From Globodera rostochiensis (lineage: Eukaryota; Nematoda; Chromadorea; Rhabditida; Heteroderidae): a DNA stretch of 64,000 nt. The stretch spans positions 1,721,214-1,785,213 of the forward strand of contig JAEVLN010000003.1 in the NCBI GenBank assembly GCA_018350325.1, read 5' to 3'. This document shows, piece after piece, positions 24,286-33,632 of this stretch. The position numbers were made by a program, and so were the translations under genes. Below the pieces are notes generated by a model that made no database searches, was not told where the DNA came from, and was given only the letters and a program-made list of their open reading frames with translations. Positions within the stretch are counted from its first letter, which is position 1, and each line of letters begins with the position of its first letter.

Positions 24286-24791
24286 GGGCTAAATGCGGAT
24301 GAATTGAGTTTTGGAGGGGAAAGAGATGCTTGCGTAAAATGAATTCGGTCGGTGGTCAGCGAGCGGTTGGCTAATCACATTTTGTTTCCTTTTCTGATAG
24401 AGGAATTGGTGAGCGGCGGGTCGGTCGAATATTTTTGTTTTTGGAAAGTATGTAATTATAATTGTTTTTCCATTAGGGCGTTTAAAAGTCCAGGGGGGGG
24501 AGGGCATTCATTACCATTGTCGTTGCCATTACTGTCTATTTTTGGGACGCAAATTCAGTCAATGTGTTTTTGTTTTTTATGTGAAGAATTACAGCGCCGG
24601 GAGGGGGGGGGGAATGAGGAAAAGCATTAGGGACAATATGTACTGTACATATGACAGTTTGGTAATTACTTCCCCCAAATTGTCCTAATCGATTGATCGA
24701 ATTCCTAATCGAATCAATTAGCAGTGTTCAGCAGGGCAAGAGAGTGAGTGAATGAGTTGAAAATACCCCCCCCCCCTCAACAAATTCCAAA

Positions 24792-27644
24792 ATGCCCAAA
24801 AATTTGCTCCAAAATTGGCCGATTATTTTAATTGTTTTGACTTTGTCTCGCAAAATCCAATCGCAAAAGACGCCGCCGCTGGAGCCCTTTTGGATTGATT
24901 CACAAGAAAAGGCGCAATTGGCCGGCCTCCGACTCGAAATGGCCCGTGACAAAATATGCGCCGAAGAAAAAGTATAAAAAACATTTAAAAAGCCAAAAAA
25001 AATTGGCATAAAGGGCTCGGAAAGGTTCTTTTTGGCAAAAGTGGACAATGTGCGCGATCTGTTCGAGCTGGACAAGGCGAAGGAATTGTGGACGAAACGC
25101 GAGATGGTCGGCATTGACAGAAGATTGTTGTGTGGCACTAACAAAATGAGGTTACCTATCTGAGGGGTTTTGGGCAATTTGCTTAAGAAAGTTGGACAAA
25201 CCTTTCAGCCAACTCTCCATGCAAGTTCAGCTTCTGGAGGAAGCAGTTACTCTTCAGAATACAGAAAACAAAACGACTCAAAATGTTGCTGAACAAATCC
25301 CCGGAGGGCAACAACAACAACAAGCAAATAAGTCGGCGGCATTTCCTTTAGGAATGCCAATCGGCATTGATGTTGAAGCGCTGAGTAATGAGGGAAGGCA
25401 ATCGGCGAAGAGCATGACGTCACGGGAAGGAGAAGAGGAGTTGGACGGAATGTTGGCACGGATGGAGGCGATGGCACAACGAGGAGGGGGTAGGGCGTTT
25501 ATCTGATAATTAGTGGCGACCCAATAAACGACGATAAATTTGTTGATTGGTGGGGGTAGGGTAATTGACCGACCCATCAATTCGCAATTGATCAGTAAAA
25601 CCGTTGCCGTCCTCCGTGCTGGAGCCGCTTCTTGAGCGCGGCAAGTACGACGCGCGAAGTGCGCCGGCCTTTGTGGAAGGGCGTCCGGTGGACGTGCGAA
25701 TTGGCATTCATGTGCAATCGATTGCAAACTTCCAGCTTGCCACAATGGTCCTTGGTTGATTCCGTTGACATTTCCTCTTGCTGATCGCCTTCTTTGTCTT
25801 CTTTAGGACTACGACATGGACATGTGGTAAGCGCTTGAGGGTTTGCGAATGATCGCAGAATTCGTCCGAGGTTGCGCATGAGCTGGCGCGACCCGCGGTT
25901 GGCACAGAATTTGAGCACGCCAATTTTGATCAGCGACGAGCTTTTCCTTCGGTTGGCACTAATTTCTGTTGATTTTATCAAAAAAAAAGACGAAATTCTC
26001 AGGCGGATTTGGCGTCCCGATGCCTTTTTTGTAAATGCTCGTGACGCGCTGTTTCATCGCGTAACGCGCCTCAACTTTTACGCGTTTGTCTTCCCCAAGG
26101 GAGGCGAAGTGTTTATGGAGGCACGGCTGTACTTGAAGCCGAAGAGTCAGTTGGTACTTTGCAAATACCCCCACGACAGCCAGACGCTGAGACTGCGCAT
26201 CAGTTCTAGTAGGGATCACTCTCTAATCACTGATCAGTGTGGCCTGCCCACCCACAGTTCCAGTGAGGATCATTCACTGATCAGTGTAGCGCCGGACCAA
26301 TCCCCAGTGCCAGTGGGGATCACTCACTGATCAGTGTGGCCTGACCAATCCCCAGTGCCAGTGGGGATCACTCAATGATCAGTGTAGTGCCGGACCAACC
26401 CATTAACATTACTCCATTCGTCAAGTTGCGTCCACCTCCGGATCAATGCGCCTTCGTTGGTTTTCCGCTGCCTCGAACGCCATCCGTGTACATGGACAGC
26501 TCCAACTTCCGGATTTGTACATTGCTGGCCTGCAGAGTGGCGAATGCCGGAGTGCGAGGAAAACCGGTATAAACTAAAAGGCGCCGCGACGGGTCAAATA
26601 TCATTTTTTTGGCGCCAGGGAACTTTTCTTGCTTGGAAGCCCGCTTTTTGATGAAACGCAGCATCGGATATCACCTCTGGCAGACTTATGTGCCGACCGC
26701 CACATGTAAAAGGGGGGGGGGGTTTGGGGTTGGTTACTACGGTTATGCACCGTACCCGACAATTACCGTAATACCAACGTTTTGAATTGAATTACACTCG
26801 ACTCGCCCCCGCAGGCGTTTCAAAGGGGGGGGGGTTTGGGGGGGGGGGTGGGTTGGTTACTACGGTTATGCACCGTACTCGATAATTACCGTAATACCAA
26901 CGTTTTGAATTGAATTGCACTCGAGTTGCACCCGCAGGCGTTGTCAAAGGTGGTTACTACGGTTATGCACCGTACTCGATAATTACCGTAATACCAACGT
27001 TTTGAATTTAATTGCACTCGACTCGCACACGCAGGCGTTGTCTTCTCCTGGATCAGTGTTTGGCTGCCCGAAGAGTTCGTTGAGGGGCGCGTGTTCGTCG
27101 CCCTGACCGTCTTTCTGACACTGAGCGCGGAGAGCGGTTCCGCCAAAGAGACTCTTCCCAAAGTGTCCTATGTGAAGGCCATCGACGTTTGGTTCGGCTT
27201 CACCGCCGTTTTTGTTTTTGTAACTTTTCCATCTCAAAAATTATGTTTTTGTCGTTTATTTGAAGTTCACAATGCTTCAAGCACTGCTCGTAATTGGTCT
27301 AGAACATATGAGCGGCCGCGCGGTATCCTTTTTCGGCACAATTGCCATAAATGTTTTTTAACAGCGAAAGACAGTTGTGGAGAAGGCGGGTGAACTGAGC
27401 GCCTCCAAAGCGATCATTTTGATGATGGACAGCCGCCGTTACCATCGACTGGCGAGGAGTTTAGACGAGTTCTTCAAGGTGTACTTACTAATATGTAAAT
27501 GTGCCAAACAAAGTCCCAATTGGCCAGGTGATGTACCCGGTCATATTCGTCGTCTTCCTGATCATTTACATATTTGTGGTAATCGAAGGAGACGAGCAAA
27601 AGTGTCTTCAGCTGGGATGGCTCCCGCAGGAAGAAGTTGCCTAA
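24792..27644 (+). CDS. Cys-loop ligand-gated ion channel subunit lacking the Cys-loop cysteines
   Basis: Exons 24792-24971, 25014-25150, 25188-25489, 25596-25747, 25807-25826, 25871-25951, 26003-26208, 26426-26566, 26619-26705, 27035-27219, 27266-27322, 27365-27478 and 27528-27644 give 592 aa. Every phase closes. Seen: a signal peptide (LLQNWPIILIVLTL); an unusual 180-residue charged/Gln-rich N-terminal extension; then the pentameric-channel ligand domain (DYDMDMWLRMSWRDPRLAQN, RRIWRPDAFFVNARD). Loop C has its cysteine pair (GEC, NFSCL). TM1 starts after IGYHLWQTYVPT, TM2 is GRVFVALTVFLTLSAESG, and TM4 is YPVIFVVFLIIYIFVVIEG. The Cys-loop reads SQLVLCKYPHDSQTL: Ser and Leu replace the two conserved cysteines. 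Domain order resembles GluCl/GlyR-type receptors. Ligand and ion selectivity are unknown. The TM3-TM4 loop is short (about 55 aa). Confidence 0.85.
26205..26395. repeat. Tandem repeat in a channel-gene intron
   Basis: Three to four copies of a roughly 60-bp unit: GGGGATCACTCACTGATCAG, then TGTGGCCTGACCAATCCCCA, then GTGCCAGT. They lie within the 26209-26425 intron. Each copy carries a TGATCA palindrome. Confidence 0.8.
26720..27045. repeat. Three-copy tandem duplication of an intron 3' end plus exon start
   Basis: Each unit of roughly 105 bp holds GGTTACTACGGTTATGCACC and ATTACCGTAATACCAACG, and ends CGCAGGCGTT. The last copy supplies the real acceptor at 27034. Confidence 0.85.
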
Positions 27645-28601
27645 AGGCTTTTCCCTCAAAGTTTCGCATAAAACTCGAAATGTGAAATAAAGAAAATTGA
27701 AATCAAAGAAATTCCAATCCCCCGGGGGGGGGCATTTCTTTAAAATTGCCTCGTAAATCTCGTGAAGGTCCGACGAAATTTTGCTTTTTGTAAAATAAAG
27801 TAACTGTTGACCATGCCTATGTTTGTGTGAATGAATCGGCGCAATGTTTACTCAAATGCAATTAGAAGAATCCCGTCTCTGCCCCCGTCTCATTCCTTCT
27901 CCAATTTCGAGAATTATTCACAATATCGATCCCCCCCCCCCTTTCTCTCCCTCCCAGGTTCGTCATCCCCCCCCCCCTCCCGTCACAAACGCTTCAAGCA
28001 AAAACGGTCCCATTACGCCTCCCCCCCTCCCGCCGCCTCAAACGCTTCAGTAAAAACGGCTCCCCCCGCCCATTACCCCCTCCCCCATAAATCGATTTCG
28101 AGGGTCAATCCGCCCCCTCCCCCTCCCCCTCCCCGCGACGGATGTCACAGCGTTGCCTTCAGCGGAACGAGCCACTCCATGAAACCTTTGAACTTTACCT
28201 CCAATTAGCAATTGAATGCACTCACTAAGAAGCGGCAAAGAAATGGCGAGACGATGGACGCTCAACAACCGGGTCGGTGGGCGAACGGACTCTGAGTATA
28301 TCCCCCCCCCCCCCCCCTCCCCCCCTCTTGCCGTTTCTCTCTTTTTTCATTCCCGGCGGCTATTGCCCTAACCAAAGAACTGACCAAAGTACGTTGGGGG
28401 GGGGGGGGGCGATATGCAATGAATGGGCGGGAGGGGGAGGGATCTTTGGGGGGGGGGGGGGCGATATGCAATGAATGGGCGGGGGGGGGGGAGGGATCTT
28501 TGGGGGGGGGGGCAACAGCGCACTATTCGTTTATTCAACTCAACAAATTCCCCCAATTCATTCAATCCCTCCAAATGTTTGTCTCCCCCCAACCACAGAG
28601 A
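27645..28601. other. Low-complexity intergenic region
   Basis: C-rich stretches (27920-28130), then two to three copies of a G-rich unit containing GCGATATGCAATGAATGGGC (28396-28512). No supportable gene. Confidence 0.6.
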
Positions 28602-29941
28602 ATGCCTTCCCCGCTGCCCCCCGTCGAGCGAATGCGCCAAAGTTCGTTTCGGCTTCGAAATCAACTGGCGGTGAATTTGCTGTCAGAAGGCTTTGGCACT
28701 TTTATTCTGCTGCTGGTCGGAAACGGCATTATTGCACAGCACATTTTGGGAGGGGGGAAACTGGACAATTACATGCAGGTGGGGGTCAATTAACAAACGG
28801 GGGACCCACTAATTGTTTTTTGATCATCGACAGGTGTGCTTTGGCTGGGGCATGTTGATCGCGCTTTTGGTCTTTTCGACATATCACACGTCCGGTAATT
28901 TGACGCCGATTCTGTGGCACAATTCCGATCAAATCCTCACTGAATTTGTGATCCGATCGATCATTTAAGGTGGCCACTTGAACCCGGCGGTGTCTTTTGC
29001 CTTTGTTTCATTGGGCAAATTGCCATTCGGCCACTTCCTTCTCTACGCCCTCGTCCAAACCGTCGGCGCCTTTCTCGGCGCGGCCCTTTGCTTCCACGTC
29101 TACAGAGGTCCGACTCTTCCACCGATCATTGATCAATCGATCGATAGATCGATCAATCAATCGATCGAATCATTTCATAATCAAAAGAACTTTAAGAATC
29201 CTTCGACAAATTCGACTTGGGCAATCGAACGGTGGGAGGCCCCAGCGGAACGGGCGCAATTTTCTGCTCTTTTCCCGACTCACACATCGGACATTACACA
29301 GGCAAATCGCTTCCTTTTTGGGTTATCCACTGAAACAGAAAAAAGACCCCGGGGGGGGGGGCTTTTCCGTTAGCACCCATTTCACAAAAGCGTCTCCATT
29401 TGTTTTGAATATGCCATGGCATTTACAGCATTTGTGGACGAGATGATCGGCACCGGACTGCTGCTTCTTTTCGTCAATGCGCTGATCGACCCGCGCAATG
29501 AAGTGCCCAAATCTCTGCATCCAATCGGATTCGGGCTGACCATCTTTCTGATCACTTCCGCCTTCGGAATGGTAGGCGAATTGCCAACGATCATTCGAAT
29601 GGAAAAGCCTTCAGAACGTCGGCTCTCCAATCAATCCGGCCCGTGACTTTGGCCCTCGGCTGTTTCTTCTGTTTGCCGGCTACGGATGGGAAGCGATTTC
29701 GTGCGTTTCTTCTTTTTCAATAAGCCCCCCACCTCAATCTTTCATTGGCTTTTTCTTTAGATGGAATTCCTATTACTTTTGGATACCGATTATCGCCCCA
29801 TTCATCGGTGCAGTGATTGGCACTTGGCTTTACCAATGCTTCATCGGACTTCACGTGCCGGAGGCTAAAGAACCGACGCCGTCGTCAAAGTCTTCAGGGG
29901 AAAAGTTAAACGATTATGAATTTGACCCGCTAAATTCCTGA
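28602..29941 (+). CDS. Aquaglyceroporin 2 (aquaporin family)
   Basis: Exons 28602-28778, 28834-28894, 28970-29107, 29197-29301, 29429-29571, 29615-29700 and 29761-29941 give 296 aa with all phases closed. Seen: TM1 with LLSEGFGTFILLLVG; the first box GGHLNPAVSF; loop-C ESFDKFDLG; the second box [14 protein letters not shown] with the glyceroporin Asp; and the last helix WIPIIAPFIGAVIGTWLYQ. The tail is Pro/Ser-rich. The 29302-29428 intron has a GC donor (CAG|GCAAAT). The start is the ATG that follows a possible trans-splice/intron acceptor CCACAG at 28598; an in-frame upstream ATG at 28575 is the alternative. It is one of three aquaporin-type genes in the window and clearly paralogous to the gene at 7.75-8.99 kb. 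Confidence 0.95.
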
Positions 29942-30875
29942 ATTCGAACGTGTCCTTTTAACTCACAACAATTTTGTTCGCTTTATGACAATGTCTTTAG
30001 CTTAAATGTTTTTGATCACTCACTTCGACTTTTTCTTCACAATGAACCGCCGCTGTTTCCGCCGGGGGGGGGGGGGGGAGGGTGGTGGTCTGCCGAAAAG
30101 CCTACCCATCGCCTCGCCCATTCCCGTCTTCCAGTCCCATCCAATCCGTCGATTCGGTTTCCCCTCCGGCGTTTTCTCCCCGGGGCGGCGGCCCATCAAT
30201 TTTAGAGCCGCCGCGTCTGGCTGTGTTTGTGTGGAGGCGGCTGGCGGCAAAAGTCGTGGGCGGCTGTCCATTCATTCTCTGCTGCTTCCCCTCCCAATCG
30301 CAGCCTCTGATCACCCCGCACTTTTTCTTGCCTCGGGGGATTTGCTTGGCCGGGCGGATCTCCGGATCACTTCCCCAGTCGGTTTCTCGAGTACTTTTTC
30401 ACGTTTCCCGACAAATCTCTGAGCTAAAGAATCAATTAGCCGTTGTAAGGTCTTTCCATTTATTATAACATAAAATGAATTTGACGGCTTAAAGATGCAA
30501 AAACATTAAATGAATGAATGTTTCATCGCTTGAACATTCAAAATATTTAAAACATCGATTTTTGCAAAGCCATTATTCTCCTTTTTCTTTGCTCCGTTGA
30601 TTGAAAGACCCAAATCGCCCTTTGTCCGATCATTCCGTCCCATCGATTCCACCCCGGGAATATGCGTGATTTTCAACATGCCTTGGGGGGAGGGGGTCCT
30701 ATTTGATGGGACAAATGCCCCCCCCCCAATGACTGCTTTCAGTGCCCGCCAATCGTTTCCGATTTCTTTTATTCCCGCAAAACATCCATAAGCTGTTATT
30801 TTATCCCTAACAAAAGCTATTTCACTGTCAGGTCACCCCGCAGAAGGAATCCCCCCGGTCGGCACAAGAAACAAC
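29942..30875. other. Intergenic region upstream of UNC-87
   Basis: Contains a G tract (30064-30080), then a Pro/Arg-rich open frame (30082-30468) that may be incidental or a 5' exon of the muscle gene. No splice link was established. Confidence 0.4.
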
Positions 30876-33632
30876 ATGGCGGAAGAAGGCTCGGAATATA
30901 CGGACGATGAGTACACCTACGAATACGAGGTCAGTGGACGGGACGATGGGGGGGGGGACGGGTGGGGGGGGGACGGTGGGGGGGGGACGATGGGGGGGGG
31001 ACGATGGGGGGGACGATGGGGGGGGGGACGATGGGGGGGGGGGGACGATGGGGGGGGGGACGATGGGGGGGGGACGGAGGGGGGAGGCAAAGTGTTCATC
31101 GGCCGCTTTTTAAGGACGAAGAAGAGCCGGAGGCCAATGAGAACGCAGCTCCGGCCGTTGACGAGCTGGTAAGCGAAGAATGTTTTTAAAGCATTGATAA
31201 TTTCTCTCCCAAAATCTAAAATATTTTATAGCCGAAGGACGAACCGAAGAAGCCGGAAGAAGCCGCAGCTCCGTCCTCTGTCAAAAAGAAGGAAGCTTCC
31301 CCACCAAAGGCATTAAAGAAAGAGGGGTCGCCGCCGAAGTCGCTGAAAAAGGAAGCGAGTCCAAAAAAGGAAGCGAGCCCGGATAAGTCTCCGATCGGCA
31401 AAAAAAAGGTGGCATAAAAATACTTTTAAAGTAAATGCTTAAACTTTAGGTGCGCACTCCGCGCCAATCGATGGAGGAAAAGCCAAAAGTGGAAAAGGCA
31501 AAAGCAAAAGCGACGAAGCCGGAAGAGGCGCCGGTGGAGGAGGGCGCTGACGAAGCGGCCCCGGATGGTTTGGCACCGCCGGTCAATCGAAATGAGACAA
31601 AGAGTCCGGAGCCGGGTTACCAGCCGATGACCAAATCCATCCAGAAGAAAATGGCACTTTACTCGGGTGGCAAGCCGAGCAAGCACGACAAAGCGTGAGT
31701 GAGGCAAAAAGGGTTGGCGACTGATGAACTGCTCGAACTTGTTGTTAAAGGAAGCTGATGAAGTCCGAGGGCATCATCCCAATCCAGGCTGGAACTAACA
31801 AATACGCCTCCCAGCGGGGCATGACCGGTTTTGGACAGCCTCGTGATGTTGTAGATAAGGTCAAAAGTGAGAATCTGGCACAAATCACGGACGAGGAGAA
31901 GCTGGTTTCGTTGAAGGGCAGGTTGGTGTCATTTGCACTCAACTTCACATAGAGAAACTTTCTCATTTAGCACTTGGCTTCAATCCGGCACCAACAAATT
32001 TGCCTCTCAAAAGGGAATGACCGGTAAGGCTCCATTTCAGACAAATGAGCAGACAATGGCACTTTTAAGGCATGGGAGCTCCGCGAGACGTCAATTACCG
32101 TACAAAGGGCACCGGAGGGGCGGGCGAAGTGCCGGAGGACAAGGCACGCTTGACCGATGGTAAAATCGCCAAAAAAATGTTAAGACGTTGAACATTTTGA
32201 AGGGATTGTGCCGCTCCAGTCTGGCACCAACAAACTGGCATCACAGGCCGGAATGACCGGGATGGGAATGCCGCGAATCATTGACGGTCTGAGGAGGAGG
32301 AGGGGGGGGGGTCAGCGGGGTAAGCTGAGAATGAATTATTCAGTACGAAAGACGGTGGACCAGGACAGGGAGAGTCAGGGCTTCATCCATCTCCAGATGG
32401 GCACTAACCGATTTGCCAGCCAACAGGGGATGACCAGTGAGTGAGGGGGGGGGGATTAGCCGATTAGCCTTAGGGGACATGGACAATTGGCGGTTTAGTG
32501 TTTGGAATGCCGCGTCGCGAGGTGACCAAGTACAAGGACGACGTGAGGGGGGAGATGCCGCACGATGAGGGCTCCATCTCACGACAGACTACGGGGTGGA
32601 AGGAAGGTCGGTGGTTTGGGGGAGAGGGGCGGGTTGATTTGATCAGATGAACGGGCATAACTCCAATGTAGGGTTGGTCCCGGGGGGGGGGGATCCCCGG
32701 TTGGGAAACGGGGATACCGGGGACGGACCAACCGGGGATCCCCGGTTTTCCCCGCCCTCCCCCCCCCCGGGGGATCCCCGGGTTTTCCCGCCCTCCCCCC
32801 CCCCCCCGGTGGATCCCCGGTTTTCCCCGCCCCCCCCCCCCGGGGGGATCCCCGGGTTTCCCCACCCCCCCCCCCGGGGATCCCCGGTTGTCCCCACCCC
32901 CCCCCGGGGGGATCCCCGGTTGTCTCCGCCCTCCCTCCCCCCCCCCCCCCCGGGGATCCCCGGTTGTCTCCGCCCTCCCCCCCCCCCCGGGGGATTCCCG
33001 GTTGTCCCCCCCCCGGGGGATCCCCGGGTTGTCCTCATCCTCCCCCCCCCCGGGACTAACCTTATTCCAATGTTATTTTAGGCGCTTCCCAGCAGGGAAT
33101 GACCGGCTTCGGATCGTTCCGCAACAATACGGTCAGTTTGGCGTCAATGTGCAGGCAAAACTCCCGAACATTTTTTGCAGCAAGCGTTGCTTCAAGCGCA
33201 GGATCAGCGTTCCCAGGGGATGATTCCCTACCAAATGGGCGTCAACTTCCTCGACTCCCAAGCGGGAAAAACTGCGTTCGGAATGCCCCGTCGAACGTAC
33301 ACTCCGTAAGCCGGGGGGAACTTTGGGAGTTAAGACCCTCCCCCAATTGGACCCCTCCCCCTCCCTCAGGTATGTGGACGACTCTCACGAAGAATTGCCA
33401 GGTTAGGCAGAAGCTTCAGTTGATAAGCCTAAGCCTAAAAAATGTCCTCCCAATTAGCCGACATCACGCGAAGGCCGGAAGTGCCCTTCTGGAGCGGCAT
33501 GGAGGTCGACTTCGCTAACCAGGTCAGTTAGCCGGGCAACTTTTGCTGCAATGCGTCCAATTTCAGCAAGGAATGTTGTCGTTTGGCACTCCACGCGATG
33601 TCCGTGGGGAATACGTTCGTCGAATGTGGTAA
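30876..33632 (+). CDS. unc-87: UNC-87-type calponin-like-repeat actin-bundling protein
   Basis: Role in C. elegans: UNC-87 binds and bundles thin filaments in body-wall muscle. Fifteen exons: 30876-30929, 31115-31168, 31232-31408, 31450-31694, 31751-31921, 31971-32023, 32070-32159, 32203-32319, 32344-32436, 32499-32606, 33082-33131, 33181-33305, 33370-33401, 33458-33522 and 33567-33632. Together they give 499 aa with every phase closed. The N-terminus is acidic/Tyr-rich (YTDDEYTYEYE), then Lys/Pro/Ser-rich. Seven calponin-like repeats follow, for example QAGTNKYASQRGMTGFGQPR, QSGTNKFASQKGMTG, QMGTNRFASQQGMT and QQGMLSFGTPRD. Each repeat is split by an intron near GMT-G, mostly phase 1, pointing to repeat duplication with its introns. 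The boundary at 32319 is in a G tract and less certain. Confidence 0.93.
30945..31085. repeat. GGGGGGGGACGAT microsatellite in the first UNC-87 intron
   Basis: About ten copies of GACGATGGGGGG with variable G length, beginning directly after the first exon. Confidence 0.85.
32680..33055. repeat. C/G palindromic tandem repeat in an UNC-87 intron
   Basis: About 12 copies of CCGGGGATCCCCGGTTGTCC separated by C runs. Each copy has a GGGGATCCCC palindrome and could form a hairpin. It occupies most of the 32607-33081 intron. Confidence 0.85.

Larger units (their letters stand above)
21083..24791. other. Mostly non-coding 3.7-kb region
   Basis: Contains a candidate secreted ORF (21873-22514), C tracts near 23105-23130 and a large G/A minisatellite (23745-24285). 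Nothing else was supportable. Confidence 0.5.

Noticed and set aside
23741..24342. Gly/Arg/Glu-rich open frames of nearly 200 codons in three + frames
   Set aside because: All three frames are open because the DNA is a G/A minisatellite with no T-containing stops. There is no start context or splice signal.
26205..27045. Regularly spaced repeats that might suggest a CRISPR array
   Set aside because: The repeats are tandem without unique spacers, lie in introns of a eukaryotic channel gene, and no cas genes are present.
29125..29172. GATC/ATCGAT cluster resembling a regulatory array
   Set aside because: It is a simple-sequence stretch inside an intron of aquaglyceroporin 2, with no consistent spacing.
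30082..30468. Pro/Ser-rich 128-codon frame upstream of UNC-87
   Set aside because: It cannot be spliced in phase to the first UNC-87 exon with visible signals, and the opposite strand is open too.
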